IMG/VR virus record: IMGVR_UViG_3300044530_000359
Coordinates: 1-43,331 of that record
DNA: 43,331 nucleotides
DNA from: a virus
Reading direction: 5' to 3' (one strand)
The translations under genes were made by a program, and so were the position numbers. The notes beneath the pieces are model-generated. The model was not told the origin of the DNA, ran no database searches, and saw only the letters and a program-made list of their open reading frames with translations. Positions 32,311 through 40,524 of this stretch are shown in pieces; within the stretch, counting starts at the first letter, position 1, and each line of letters begins with the position of its first letter.

Positions 32311-32751
32311 ATGAGAAAGCCCTTTGACCCAGCCGCTCACCAAGCCTTTGACAAGCTGGGACGAGACAGGGTGAAGCATTTCTTTCAGGACTCTTACGGG
32401 ATTGAATTGCAGGACAACGCAGATCCTTACGGGGTTGACCTGATTGCTTACCGGGCCGGGGTCAAGGTAGGCTACGTTGAGGTGGAGGTAAGGGAATCAT
32501 GGAACGCAGATGAATTTCCCTTTGACAGTTTACACATCCCCGAGCGGAAGCAAAAACTGTTGGACAATGATTTGAAGACGGTGCTGGTGTCTGTCAATCT
32601 TCACGGGACACGGGCCTTCATTTGCGATGCAGAGGTCATCCTCCACTCCCCGAGAATGGAACGTGGCAACAAGCATGTAAACAGCGGCGAGTTATTCTTT
32701 TTGGTTGACCCGTCACAAGTTAAACAAGTTTTATTGAGGAATGGAACATGA
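32311..32751 (+). CDS. Restriction-endonuclease-like-fold phage protein
   Basis: The start is ATG 32311 (146 residues), with AAGGAAC upstream. The upstream ATG at 32272 is disfavoured because a GGCCCC/GGGGCC hairpin (32286-32301) separates the two and no ribosome site precedes it. The segment D-P-Y-G-V-D-L-I-A-Y ... V-G-Y-V-E-V-E-V-R-E-S-W, then F-P-F-D-S-L-H-I-P-E-R-K-Q-K-L-L, resembles a PD-(D/E)XK core with the lysine replaced. The same arrangement occurs in unassigned proteins of podophages. A nuclease role is plausible but not shown. It overlaps the HNH gene by ATGA. Confidence 0.7.
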   Translation: MRKPFDPAAHQAFDKLGRDRVKHFFQDSYGIELQDNADPYGVDLIAYRAGVKVGYVEVEVRESWNADEFPFDSLHIPERKQKLLDNDLKTVLVSVNLHGTRAFICDAEVILHSPRMERGNKHVNSGELFFLVDPSQVKQVLLRNGT

Positions 32752-32996
32752 GAGATTACAAGAAAGAATATGCCAACTACGATGGCACAGAGATGGTCAA
32801 GAAGAAACGGGCCGAACGCAACAAAGCACGGCGCATCATGGAACGTGCTGGCGTGGTTAAGAAGGGGGACGGCAAAGACGTTGACCACAAAAAACCTTTG
32901 AGCAAAGGTGGCACAACGGTCATCAGCAATCTCAGAGCGAAGCCAGCTTCAGCCAACCGCTCATTTAAACGCAAGTCTGACGGCAGCATGAAATGA
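32748..32996 (+). CDS. Small HNH endonuclease-like protein
   Basis: This 82-residue basic protein has an N-terminal charged helix (K-K-K-R-A-E-R-N-K-A-R-R) and the HNH signature V-D-H-K-K-P-L-S-K-G-G-T-T-V-I-S-N-L-R, ending N-R-S-F-K-R-K. Small stand-alone HNH proteins nick or cut DNA in phage packaging or recombination. Here it sits between a restriction-like-fold gene and the primase-helicase, overlapping both by four bases (ATGA), so it belongs to the replication message. Confidence 0.8.
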   Translation: MRDYKKEYANYDGTEMVKKKRAERNKARRIMERAGVVKKGDGKDVDHKKPLSKGGTTVISNLRAKPASANRSFKRKSDGSMK

Positions 32997-34693
32997 ACGC
33001 AGACTTCATTGACCAGTTCCACTTCAATGATTCAACACGGGTGACCTGCCCGTTGTGCTCACCAGAGCGCAGAAAACAAAACCAGAAAGACATGACACTG
33101 ACCCGCAAACCTGACGGGGCCGTTGTCTATCACTGCCACCACTGTTATTCCAACGGGTCTATCCAACCACACAAGGAGCGTAAATTGTCTGCTGTCCCCG
33201 CCGTAAAAATCACAAGCAACAAACTTCAGAGCCAGCACTACGATTACCTAAAGACCAGAGGCATATCCCCTCAGACCGCAGATCGAATGCGATTGTTCGC
33301 CGCCGACAAATATTTCTCCCGGCTATCCAAAACCGCAGATGCCATTGGTTTCCCGTACTACCGGGATGGGGCACTGGTATCAGCCAAGTACCGATCCTTC
33401 CCAGAGAAGGACTTCACACAAGACGCTGGTGGGGCACATGATTTCTTTGGGCTGGACGAGGTCAAGAAGGGTGAGCCAATCATCATCGTGGAGGGTGAGA
33501 TCGATTGCCTGACCCTCATGGAGATTGGTTTAAACAATGTGGTCAGCGTGCCGGGTGGCGCACCCATCAAGGTAGCAGACGGTAAGGTTTCTGCGTCTGA
33601 GGACAAGAAGTTTGCCTTTGTGTGGAATGCCAGAGAGATCATTGAAGCGGCCCCGTATGTTGTGATTGCCACTGACCAGGACATCCCCGGACAAGCCCTG
33701 GCCGAGGAGTTGGCAAGGCGCATCGGCAAAGACAAATGCAGGTTGGCTAAGTTCACCGGCAAGGATTTAAACGAAGTCTTCCTCAGTGCCTCAGATGACT
33801 TCATGGTCGATGACCCGTCACAAGTACTGAAAGAAATTATTGACGGGGCCACCCCCTACCCCATCGCAGGGCTGTCGGATCCGAGCGTGTATGAGGATCG
33901 TTTAAACGACATGTTTGCGAAGGGCGTGGGTCGAGGCTTCAGCACCGGGTACTCATCAGTGGACAGCATTTACACGGTCGTGCCCGGTCAGATGACGGTC
34001 GTGACGGGTTACCCAAGTTCGGGTAAGTCCAACTTTGTCGATCAGATCATGGTCAATCTGGCAAAGGCAGAGGATTGGAAGTTCGCAGTGTGTTCGTTTG
34101 AGAATGCCCCTGAGATACACATCTCCAGGCTCATGGAAATTTACATGAACAAGCGGTTCTTTGAGGGTAAAAACCGAATGAGCGCAGACGAAAAGGCGCA
34201 AGCGTTTAAATGGGTGAAGGATCATTTCCTGTTCATCGATACCAACGGCGAAGAGCCAAGCACGATGGACTCAATCCTGGAAAGATCACGGGTCGCCGTC
34301 AAAAGAATGGGCGCACGGGGGCTGGTCATTGACCCGTACAACTACATTGATTTAAACAAGGACGCATCAGAAACCCAGGCCATCAGTGACATGCTCACCA
34401 GAGTTCAGAAATTCTGCAAGGCCAATGACTGCCACACATGGTTCGTTGCTCACCCATCAAAAATCACAAGGTCAGGGGTCGAGCAACCCCGGCCAGACGG
34501 CATGTCCATCAGCGGGTCGATGGCATGGTGGGCCAAGACTGACGTAGGGGTCACGGTACACCGGGGCCAGGACAAGGACGTTCAAATCGCAGTATGGAAG
34601 TGCCGTCACCGTTGGGTAGGGGCACAGGGCGAGACAGTCCTACAGTTCAACCCAACCGCCGGGACGTACACCGAAACCCTGGACGCCTTCTAA
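32993..34693 (+). CDS. Primase-helicase, T7 gp4/Twinkle type
   Basis: This 566-residue replicative enzyme has an N-terminal zinc-binding motif (C19-x2-C22 and C48-x2-C51), a TOPRIM primase domain (I-I-I-V-E167-G-E-I-D-C) and a DnaB-like helicase domain with Walker A G-Y-P-S-S-G-K345-S and Walker B G-L-V-I-D447-P-Y-N-Y. An arginine-bearing C-terminal region follows (F-V-A-H-P-S-K-I). The architecture is that of T7 gene 4 and Twinkle proteins, which prime and unwind at phage forks. It should work with a host polymerase, because none is encoded here. The gene carries GTTTAAAC at 33528 and 33900 and TTTAAAC in further places. Confidence 0.92.
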   Translation: MNADFIDQFHFNDSTRVTCPLCSPERRKQNQKDMTLTRKPDGAVVYHCHHCYSNGSIQPHKERKLSAVPAVKITSNKLQSQHYDYLKTRGISPQTADRMRLFAADKYFSRLSKTADAIGFPYYRDGALVSAKYRSFPEKDFTQDAGGAHDFFGLDEVKKGEPIIIVEGEIDCLTLMEIGLNNVVSVPGGAPIKVADGKVSASEDKKFAFVWNAREIIEAAPYVVIATDQDIPGQALAEELARRIGKDKCRLAKFTGKDLNEVFLSASDDFMVDDPSQVLKEIIDGATPYPIAGLSDPSVYEDRLNDMFAKGVGRGFSTGYSSVDSIYTVVPGQMTVVTGYPSSGKSNFVDQIMVNLAKAEDWKFAVCSFENAPEIHISRLMEIYMNKRFFEGKNRMSADEKAQAFKWVKDHFLFIDTNGEEPSTMDSILERSRVAVKRMGARGLVIDPYNYIDLNKDASETQAISDMLTRVQKFCKANDCHTWFVAHPSKITRSGVEQPRPDGMSISGSMAWWAKTDVGVTVHRGQDKDVQIAVWKCRHRWVGAQGETVLQFNPTAGTYTETLDAF

Positions 34694-34775
34694 TGTTTAA
34701 ACACAGCGTGGCAGCAGGCCATGAGCTACCGGTGAGCTAAGTGTTTAAATTCAAACCGCAGCAGGCTGGCTGCCA

Positions 34776-34982
34776 TCATTTGTTTAAACACTTGAACATG
34801 GCAGCGTGGATGTTTGGGAATTTCCCGCACAGGCGGGGGTAGCGGTTGACCCCCATCTGGTAGACCTCCCAACGATTGGTCAGGACGATGTAACGCTCAC
34901 CTGATTTAACGTGGGACGGGTCGGGGACAAGGGCAAGGCCCTTACCAACCAGGGCGGGGTTGGAGATGGCCTTTACAGGCAT
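34776..34982 (-). CDS. Hypothetical protein (68 aa)
   Basis: This 68-residue protein contains S-G-E-R-Y-I-V-L-T-N-R-W-E-V-Y-Q-M-G and a C-terminal helix, suggesting a small beta-rich fold. It is the last gene of the second leftward operon and converges with the primase-helicase gene. The 80-base gap between them contains GTTTAAAC at 34695-34702 and another at 34782-34789, which overlaps this gene's 3' end. No terminator hairpin was found in the gap. Confidence 0.62.
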   Translation of the reverse strand: MPVKAISNPALVGKGLALVPDPSHVKSGERYIVLTNRWEVYQMGVNRYPRLCGKFPNIHAAMFKCLNK

Positions 34983-35068
34983 AACAGGATAAGCACAATG
35001 ACCAAAAGTAAACGGGCGCAGTTGGTTCTAATCTTCTGAACGTCCCGGTCGGTGAGGTAATCACGCAT
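34973..35068 (-). CDS. Single-pass membrane peptide (31 aa)
   Basis: This 31-residue peptide has a charged N-terminus (M-R-D-Y-L-T-D-R-D-V-Q-K-I-R) and a hydrophobic C-terminal half (L-L-L-V-I-V-L-I-L-L-C-L). Its ATG overlaps the previous stop by one base (TGATG) and its end overlaps the next gene by ten bases. The length is minimal, so confidence is moderate; coupling and the clean membrane segment support it. Confidence 0.58.
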   Translation of the reverse strand: MRDYLTDRDVQKIRTNCARLLLVIVLILLCL

Positions 35069-35313
35069 CAATGCACCTCGTCACGGGTCGGCCTGTTTAA
35101 ACGGCAACCCGTGTAAAAGTATTCGGCCTTGAACATCCAATCCTCATGGGACATGCCATGAGAAGTCGCCATGATGGCGGCGATATGCAGGACAATTGAG
35201 GCTTTCATCTCTGGGTCGTAGGGGTAACCCAGGATCATGTGACTTAACTCGTCCAGCATGCGATTCTGGGCCTCTGTGAAGGCTTTTATTTCCTGGGCAG
35301 TGAGGTTAGACAT
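35068..35313 (-). CDS. Hypothetical helical protein (81 aa)
   Basis: This 81-residue helical protein includes A-S-I-V-L-H-I-A-A-I-M-A-T-S-H-G-M-S-H-E-D-W-M-F and an ending of R-P-T-R-D-E-V-H. The S-H-G-M-S-H-E-D-W phrase looks conserved, but I do not recognise the family. A GTTTAAAC (35095-35102) encodes part of its C-terminal segment. Coupled to neighbours at both ends. Confidence 0.66.
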   Translation of the reverse strand: MSNLTAQEIKAFTEAQNRMLDELSHMILGYPYDPEMKASIVLHIAAIMATSHGMSHEDWMFKAEYFYTGCRLNRPTRDEVH

Positions 35314-35482
35314 GGTGATGCGCCAATGCCTTTTCTAACATGGCCCTGGCCTCTGGCCCCAGGTCACGGGCAAGTTGTTGCAAAGTCCACATATCCGCAC
35401 GGCCCTTCTCAAACGTGCCGTAGTGGTCGGAGAATTGGTAAGTCCAATCCATTCTTTCAAGCAGTTGTTTAAACTCATTCAT
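35306..35482 (-). CDS. Small hypothetical protein (58 aa)
   Basis: This 58-residue protein starts M-N-E-F-K-Q-L-L-E-R-M-D-W-T-Y-Q-F-S-D-H-Y and continues T-F-E-K-G-R-A-D-M-W-T-L-Q-Q-L-A-R-D-L-G-P-E-A-R. Its start lies within the 3' end of the preceding gene and its end overlaps the next by eight bases. The GTTTAAAC at 35467-35474 supplies its codons for F-K near the N-terminus. Function is unknown. Confidence 0.68.
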   Translation of the reverse strand: MNEFKQLLERMDWTYQFSDHYGTFEKGRADMWTLQQLARDLGPEARAMLEKALAHHHV

Positions 35483-35870
35483 CTTGCTTCACCATTTCCA
35501 AAGCTTTGTCGATGCAACACATGGCCGTGTCCTTGTCCCCTTTGGTCAGCGCCATGAGGGCCGACTCCATGACCGCCTTGACGGTGACGGGTTTAAGCCC
35601 CAGGATTTCCTCGCCACTGAGCGGCGTGATGCCGTCCATGTCACTGCGCTCCCAGGTCTGATAAGCCCAGGTGATTGGCCCCCCATCAAACTCATTGCGA
35701 TACAGGAATGAACGCTTTGCAAAATCATCATACGATGCATAACCCTGTGCGGCCACTTCAAGGGCGTGTTTCTCGTCTCTGGCTTGCACCAGCAACATTG
35801 CAACACTGATTTTTTTGCGCTTGTCAGTGGGGATCCCACCAACTATCATATTCACGGCGTGAAGTTTCAT
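35475..35870 (-). CDS. Hypothetical protein (131 aa)
   Basis: The start is ATG 35870 (131 residues), with AAGGAGC upstream; the frame extends to 35981 but that portion overlies another gene. It contains a strand-rich N-terminal domain (K-I-S-V-A-M-L-L-V-Q-A-R-D-E-K-H-A-L-E-V-A) and a helical C-terminus (A-V-M-E-S-A-L-M-A-L-T-K-G-D-K-D). A GTTTAAAC (35882-35889) lies just ahead of its ribosome site. Function is unknown. Confidence 0.68.
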   Translation of the reverse strand: MKLHAVNMIVGGIPTDKRKKISVAMLLVQARDEKHALEVAAQGYASYDDFAKRSFLYRNEFDGGPITWAYQTWERSDMDGITPLSGEEILGLKPVTVKAVMESALMALTKGDKDTAMCCIDKALEMVKQDE

Positions 35871-36040
35871 GCTTGCTCCTTGTTTAAACGATTGATGATG
35901 CGCTCCAGGCGGCGCTTGCTTTGCTTGTCCATCAGTTGACGGGCACGGGCGGCGTACTTGTTGCCCGATTGAGGGGCGCAACAGGGGCAGGTCATGCCCC
36001 CCGGCCCCACCATGTATGCACGTTTGAAAAAGCCTTTCAT
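35867..36040 (-). CDS. Small Cys-rich basic protein (57 aa)
   Basis: This 57-residue protein has M-T-C-P-C-C-A-P-Q-S-G in its N-terminal third and a long basic helix (A-R-A-R-Q-L-M-D-K-Q-S-K-R-R-L-E-R-I-I-N-R-L). The cysteines might bind zinc with a partner. AGGGGGAAC precedes the ATG and its stop overlaps the next gene as ATGA. It follows the vWA gene by nine bases. Confidence 0.68.
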   Translation of the reverse strand: MKGFFKRAYMVGPGGMTCPCCAPQSGNKYAARARQLMDKQSKRRLERIINRLNKEQA

Positions 36041-36049
36041 GGTTCCCCC

Positions 36050-37789
36050 TTATGCGGCTAATTTGATTTGATTGAATGCAACCTCACCCAACTTGGTCAC
36101 GTCATCGATGCATACCGACTGAGGGTAGGTATCGGATATGTCCACGCCGATCCCCACGCCTACAGTGGTCAGACCCAGGCGCTGACCCGACTGCACTTGG
36201 AGCGAGGTGTAGTGAGCGCCGCCGCCATCAGTGATCACAAAGCACACTTTGCGTTGCTCAGTCCGGGCCAACAGCAACTCATGGGCATACTTCACGGCAA
36301 AGTAATCGTTGGTTGTGCTACCGCACCGCACCCCTTTGATTTCACCCAGGGCCTTCTTCACGGGCATGGCCCAGGGTTTCAGAACGCTGGTAGTCGATGC
36401 AAAGGTCAGGACGCAAGTGGCAACCCCGGCGGCATTGAGGGACTCCAACAGGGCGGCGCAAGCTTTGACCGCTGACTTGATCCGATACCCACTGGAAACC
36501 TCTTCCATTGACCCGGAAACATCCAGGACGATCACAACCGCAGAATCGATCCCCTCCACTTCCATGCGGCGTTTAAACAGGCGGTCATTGCCACGGGCCA
36601 GGGATGGCAAGGCCCGGACGTTCAAGGCCCCGGTCTTGCGTCCAGGTTGAAACTCTTCCATGCCTGACTTGTCAAACATGCGCTTGAGGTCATAGCGCAT
36701 ACGGGCGGGTACGGTCACCTGAATGTCGTGGCATGAAACACCAACGTGAGCGCCCTGGCGGGAAAGCTTTGCGCCCTTGTCATACGTCCCGTGACCCGTT
36801 GCGCCCTCAGGGATTTCTGCGCTTGGCTCAGTCTCCACGGCCAAGACCATCACGCCCTTTTTGTTGACGGGGCTGAACGCCTCTTTAGGGGCCTCTGGGG
36901 CCGCCTTAGGGGTAGGTGTACCCTGACCCTTGTCGCCGTCTTTTTGGGGGCCTTCCTGGCCGTCTGAGGGGCCTTCCTGGCCGTCTGAGGGGCCTTCCTG
37001 GCCGTCACCTTGGCCTTTGCCCTGGCCCTCACCGTCTTCACCTTGGCCTTGGCCGTCTGCGCCCTGGCCTTGGCCTTCACCGTCACCGTCACCTTGGCCT
37101 TCACCGCCGTCACCTTGTGGGGGTTGTTGGGGGGGTTGCTTAGGGGTTTTCTTTGGCGGTTGTTGGGGCAGGGCCTTCAATTGATCGAACACCCACTCAG
37201 CAATGTCCATTGTGTCCCGTGTCCCAGGCAAGCCGGGGCGGCATGCGTCCAGACGGTGCACGGCCTCAGTGAAGATGGAGTGCAAGGGCAGGGGCAGGGG
37301 GATCACCTGCTTGGCATGGGGGCGGCACATAACGGCCAGAATGAACGGGTATTGAGCGGGATCTGACCAATCCTCAACCTGGGCCATGGCCTCCGCAACA
37401 AACCCATCGATCAGGCGGGTCAGCAGGGAGCGGCAATTGCCCGTCATGTTTAAACGAATGCATTCCCGTTCGATGCGGCCATCTTCAATCCCGTTGTGCA
37501 GGGCCATGATGTATTGACGGGCGGGGCGGTGGGTCACCACGTCAAAGTCGGTGAAGGCACGGTGCAACAACTCATGCAAAACCTTGCCGCAATACCGCTC
37601 GAAAACGGCCCCGCTGATGACGGCATCATCTCTGACAATGGACAATTCCATCTGCCCATATGAGTTGATGCATGCGGTGCTGACTTCAGTCCAGCGCAGG
37701 GTCACGGGGGCCAACCCCAGGGCAGAACAAACCTTGGGCACAAAGGCATCAATGCCCTGGCGAAACTCATAACCTCTTAATGTTTTCAT
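36050..37789 (-). CDS. CobT-like vWA-domain protein with HExxH
   Basis: The start is ATG 37789 with AGGAAC upstream (579 residues). The N-terminal domain has a zincin-like motif H72-E-L-L-H76 followed by H-N-G-I-E-D-G-R-I-E-R-E. A long Gly/Gln/Asp/Glu-rich linker (about 215-300), coded partly by a 21-bp tandem repeat, leads to a C-terminal von Willebrand A domain with the MIDAS motif D423-V-S-G-S427, a threonine in S-T-T-N-D-Y and I-T-D-G-G-G. This is the architecture of the CobT subunit of cobaltochelatase-like MoxR/vWA systems. With the AAA+ gene upstream it probably forms a metal-dependent protein-remodelling pair; the substrate is unknown. Confidence 0.84.
   Translation of the reverse strand: MKTLRGYEFRQGIDAFVPKVCSALGLAPVTLRWTEVSTACINSYGQMELSIVRDDAVISGAVFERYCGKVLHELLHRAFTDFDVVTHRPARQYIMALHNGIEDGRIERECIRLNMTGNCRSLLTRLIDGFVAEAMAQVEDWSDPAQYPFILAVMCRPHAKQVIPLPLPLHSIFTEAVHRLDACRPGLPGTRDTMDIAEWVFDQLKALPQQPPKKTPKQPPQQPPQGDGGEGQGDGDGEGQGQGADGQGQGEDGEGQGKGQGDGQEGPSDGQEGPSDGQEGPQKDGDKGQGTPTPKAAPEAPKEAFSPVNKKGVMVLAVETEPSAEIPEGATGHGTYDKGAKLSRQGAHVGVSCHDIQVTVPARMRYDLKRMFDKSGMEEFQPGRKTGALNVRALPSLARGNDRLFKRRMEVEGIDSAVVIVLDVSGSMEEVSSGYRIKSAVKACAALLESLNAAGVATCVLTFASTTSVLKPWAMPVKKALGEIKGVRCGSTTNDYFAVKYAHELLLARTEQRKVCFVITDGGGAHYTSLQVQSGQRLGLTTVGVGIGVDISDTYPQSVCIDDVTKLGEVAFNQIKLAA
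36947..37006 (-). repeat. 21-bp tandem repeat, about 2.9 copies
   Basis: Three near-identical 21-base units (36947-36967, 36968-36988, 36989-37006) encode repeats of D-G-Q-E-G-P-S in the acidic linker of the vWA protein. Copies are almost base-identical, so they arose recently and could vary in number by slippage. Confidence 0.9.
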
Positions 37790-37841
37790 TTTGATGTTCC
37801 TGGTGATAGTGTTAGTGTAACGCAACCAATATCGATTTGGT

Positions 37842-39254
37842 TTACAGGTTGTTGGCAATAAATTGCTCATCAATGTACGTCAGGCGAATGGCCTCCAGGG
37901 CATGGGCTGACTCAGCGGGTTGACGGGCGGCGATTGATTGTGCCCATGCATCAGCGGGACTCAGGTACTTCAATGCCCGGATGTAAGCAACCACTGACCT
38001 GATGCTTGGTGCGTCCACAATGTCGGCTGTTTCAACCTTGGCACGGGCGGCTTGGATGGCCTTTAGGACATGCTCTGCCAGATCGGCGGTGCAACCTGTG
38101 TGATTGACCACTGCTTGCACCTCTTGCGCCAAGGGCAAAAACGTGAATTGAATGATCAGGCTGAACCGATCCAGCAGGGCAGAATTCATGGGGCGTGTCC
38201 CGGCATGGCGGCCCGTATCATCCCCATTGCCCAGGGTATTGTCAGCGGCGAACACCAGCACTCCAGGGGCACGGCGGTGCGTTATTCCCCCATACGACAC
38301 GGCACTGTTCGGCTCCAGGAACCCGTTCAGCACGGCCAACTCACCGGGGTCTGCGTTGGTCACTTCGTCCAACAGGATCACGCTGGATGGGGCGGTGAAG
38401 GCCATCAGAAAATCCTTTGGTTTAAACACCGTCTCGCCGTTGGTCAAACCCTCTGCACCTGCATAGTCATCAGCAGTGGTGTATTTGTGGAAGTTGATCC
38501 GTTTGAAGGCACGGCCTGTCCGGGCGGCAAACTGAGCGGCCACGGTTGATTTGCCCGTGCCCTTTTCACCGCCGAACCAACCATTGGAAACCGTGTCCTG
38601 GAAGAAGGCCAACGATTTGATAATGTCAGCAGTCCAGATAAACATGGGATCGATGGCCGGGGCATCTGGATGCGTGTAAACATCAAACATCAGGGGACGG
38701 CCCTTTGTGTCGTTCACTTCAATGCCAAAAACACTCAGCGCAGATTGCCGGACGCTGGTCAACGGGGCGAGAGCGGCCACAATGGACTCAGCACCAGCAC
38801 CACGCACCGCCGCCTCAAAGGGGGCAAAAGCATCAGCGATCAAGCGGCCAACTTGGGCATGCACCGCCTGGGGGTCAACCCCTTGCACCTTTTCACCCAA
38901 TGCCTGGGATGCCTTGCGTAATTGCTGAACCTCAAAAGCCAGGGATGCGGCCCCCTGGGCGGCGTTCTTTGACTCACTGATGGCCTTGTCCGCACGGGCG
39001 AGGGCATCAAGGGCCGATTGTTCAGCACGGGACGCAACCGCCTGGACGGCATCATTGATCTGGGCAGGGGCGGGTGCTTTGGCCCCGGCGGCCTCCATGT
39101 CGGAACGGGTGAATGCGTGGGCATCCAACCCACTGAGCAACCAGCCAAAAACATCATTGGCGTTTGCGCCGACAACGGGTTTGTTGTTCAGTGCGTTGTA
39201 AGCCCTGATGCGAACGCTGAGGGGCAAAGACTGAATGAATTGTGCGTTTGTCAT
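37842..39254 (-). CDS. MoxR/CobS-type AAA+ ATPase
   Basis: The start is ATG 39254 (470 residues) with AAGGTGA upstream; the open frame to 39527 lies over another gene and is not credible. The N-terminal region has a short domain (Q-F-I-Q-S-L-P-L-S-V-R-I-R) and an Ala-rich coiled coil (about 65-150). The AAA+ module has Walker A G-G-E-K-G-T-G-K235-S-T, Walker B V-I-L-L-D296-E297 and a sensor-like A-A-D-N-T. MoxR/CobS ATPases act with vWA partners as chaperone or metal-insertion machines. The next gene downstream is such a partner. CobS-like genes are known in other phages. Confidence 0.88.
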   Translation of the reverse strand: MTNAQFIQSLPLSVRIRAYNALNNKPVVGANANDVFGWLLSGLDAHAFTRSDMEAAGAKAPAPAQINDAVQAVASRAEQSALDALARADKAISESKNAAQGAASLAFEVQQLRKASQALGEKVQGVDPQAVHAQVGRLIADAFAPFEAAVRGAGAESIVAALAPLTSVRQSALSVFGIEVNDTKGRPLMFDVYTHPDAPAIDPMFIWTADIIKSLAFFQDTVSNGWFGGEKGTGKSTVAAQFAARTGRAFKRINFHKYTTADDYAGAEGLTNGETVFKPKDFLMAFTAPSSVILLDEVTNADPGELAVLNGFLEPNSAVSYGGITHRRAPGVLVFAADNTLGNGDDTGRHAGTRPMNSALLDRFSLIIQFTFLPLAQEVQAVVNHTGCTADLAEHVLKAIQAARAKVETADIVDAPSIRSVVAYIRALKYLSPADAWAQSIAARQPAESAHALEAIRLTYIDEQFIANNL

Positions 39255-39264
39255 GGGGGTCACC

Positions 39265-39852
39265 TTATGCGAGTTGAAACAAAGAACGGTCATTGGGGCA
39301 GATGGGCAGGTTCGTAGAACCGTCAGCGGCATACACCCATTTCTGGGTGAGGCGCACGGCATAGTTGCATTTGGGGCACTTTGCCAACAGCATGCGAGTG
39401 CCCTGCTTGGGCTTGAGGTACGGGTTGACCTTGGCATGCGGGTACAGGCCCAGGGACTCCAGCAAAGCTTGCGCCTGAAAGCTTGGCCCTGCAATGGTGC
39501 GTGTCCAGGGGTTGGCCGTTTTGCCATCAGCGATCAGGCCCATGTCGATGGCGATCCGCACAAAGGCGGGGCCATGCTTGGATGCCCCCAGGGTAGCGGC
39601 ACACAAACCATGCACCAGACGGGCCAAGACAGTGTGGGGATCGTCTAACGTCCATGAGACAGTGATTTCAACCGCACGGTCAGAGGACTGAGAGTCACTG
39701 AGGGCCACAACCTCCAGGCCGTGGCGGCTGAAGTTGGGGGTCTCAGCACAGGCAACCCGAATGGATGCCGGGAGGGGCGCACCTGCCAAAACAAACTCAG
39801 GCCGTAGCAGGTCAATCGCCGCTGTTAGCCACTCTTCACGGGTTTGATACAT
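39265..39852 (-). CDS. SprT-like protein with degenerate active site
   Basis: This 195-residue protein has the SprT layout: a region where H-E-L-V-H-A is expected, then G-A-S-K-H93-G-P-A-F, and a C-terminal zinc ribbon (C159-P-K-C162 ... C185). In place of the catalytic H-E it has A77-R78, so only L-V-H81-G remains; protease activity seems unlikely unless other residues substitute. A second cysteine in the last ribbon pair also appears replaced. It lies upstream of the AAA+ and vWA genes and may be an adaptor in that module. The ribosome site is GGAG. Confidence 0.74.
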   Translation of the reverse strand: MYQTREEWLTAAIDLLRPEFVLAGAPLPASIRVACAETPNFSRHGLEVVALSDSQSSDRAVEITVSWTLDDPHTVLARLVHGLCAATLGASKHGPAFVRIAIDMGLIADGKTANPWTRTIAGPSFQAQALLESLGLYPHAKVNPYLKPKQGTRMLLAKCPKCNYAVRLTQKWVYAADGSTNLPICPNDRSLFQLA

Positions 39853-39916
39853 TTTGTTTCACTCCAAGGTTAAGGGGAAAATGCCCACTGCAATGCCCCG
39901 TGGGGCATGGCGCTGG

Positions 39917-40066
39917 TCACTCTTCGTTGAGGGCCATGGTCACAACGTGGCCCAGGTAAAAACCCCCGGCCACTACCAAGGCCATCCACAAGTAACCCCC
40001 GGTCAGATTTTGAAAACCCACATAGATAAACAGTGCGGACACGATTGACATGAAGACGTTGTACAT
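39917..40066 (-). CDS. Small two-TM membrane protein (49 aa)
   Basis: This 49-residue protein has two hydrophobic segments (V-F-M-S-I-V-S-A-L-F-I-Y-V-G-F and L-W-M-A-L-V-V-A-G-G-F-Y-L-G) separated by a short loop, with a charged C-terminus. AAAGGA precedes the ATG. It is the first gene of the second leftward operon, about 30 bases downstream of the candidate promoter at 40104-40130. Function is unknown. Confidence 0.7.
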   Translation of the reverse strand: MYNVFMSIVSALFIYVGFQNLTGGYLWMALVVAGGFYLGHVVTMALNEE

Positions 40067-40103
40067 GGTGAAAGTCCTTTCGGGTTGGTTTAAACAAGTG
40101 TCA

Positions 40104-40130
40104 ATGATAGCACTACAACGGGTCAGGCAA
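40104..40130 (-). promoter_or_regulatory. Candidate leftward promoter, extended -10
   Basis: On the minus strand TGCTATCAT (40112-40104) is an extended -10 element, with a weak TTGCCT 15 bases upstream. The start point would fall about 40097, next to a GTTTAAAC (40088-40095). The 10-base word GCTATCATTG is identical to that at the 30.69 kb leftward promoter. Confidence 0.45.
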
Positions 40131-40524
40131 TATCAATGTTGACATGAAGTTATTAGGACAAACCCTCATGTACAAAACAACAGTGGTTGGCGATTGGATG
40201 CCTTCTATATAGATGCACCAATCCCTGGCGTTTGAACTCATTAGGATTACAACCGCAAGTGTTACTTGTGGCATGGAAATGAGTACATATAGGAAAGTAC
40301 TAGAAAACGATTTAAACGGCCTACAAGGCCCCTAAAGGGCCAAGCCAAGGGGTAGGTGGCCTGATTTGGAATAACGCAAGCAAGGGGCCTTCTGATGCGT
40401 TCTAGAGGCATGTCGGTTTGTACAGTAATCACAGGGTTATCCCTTAGAACTTTCCTGCGTTTTGAATTCATATGCACTACAGGCCAATGCTAATGTGTGT
40501 ACCTCTGAGGTATGTGTATAGGCT

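Noticed and set aside
36930-37184. Pro/Ser/Trp-rich + strand frames opposite the vWA linker
   Set aside because: They are mirror images of the Gly/Gln/Asp-rich linker of the real minus-strand gene.
37842-39527. Longer 561-residue version of the AAA+ gene
   Set aside because: The extra 91 codons lie over the SprT-like gene in another frame, read like noise, and the ATG at 39254 has a proper ribosome site.
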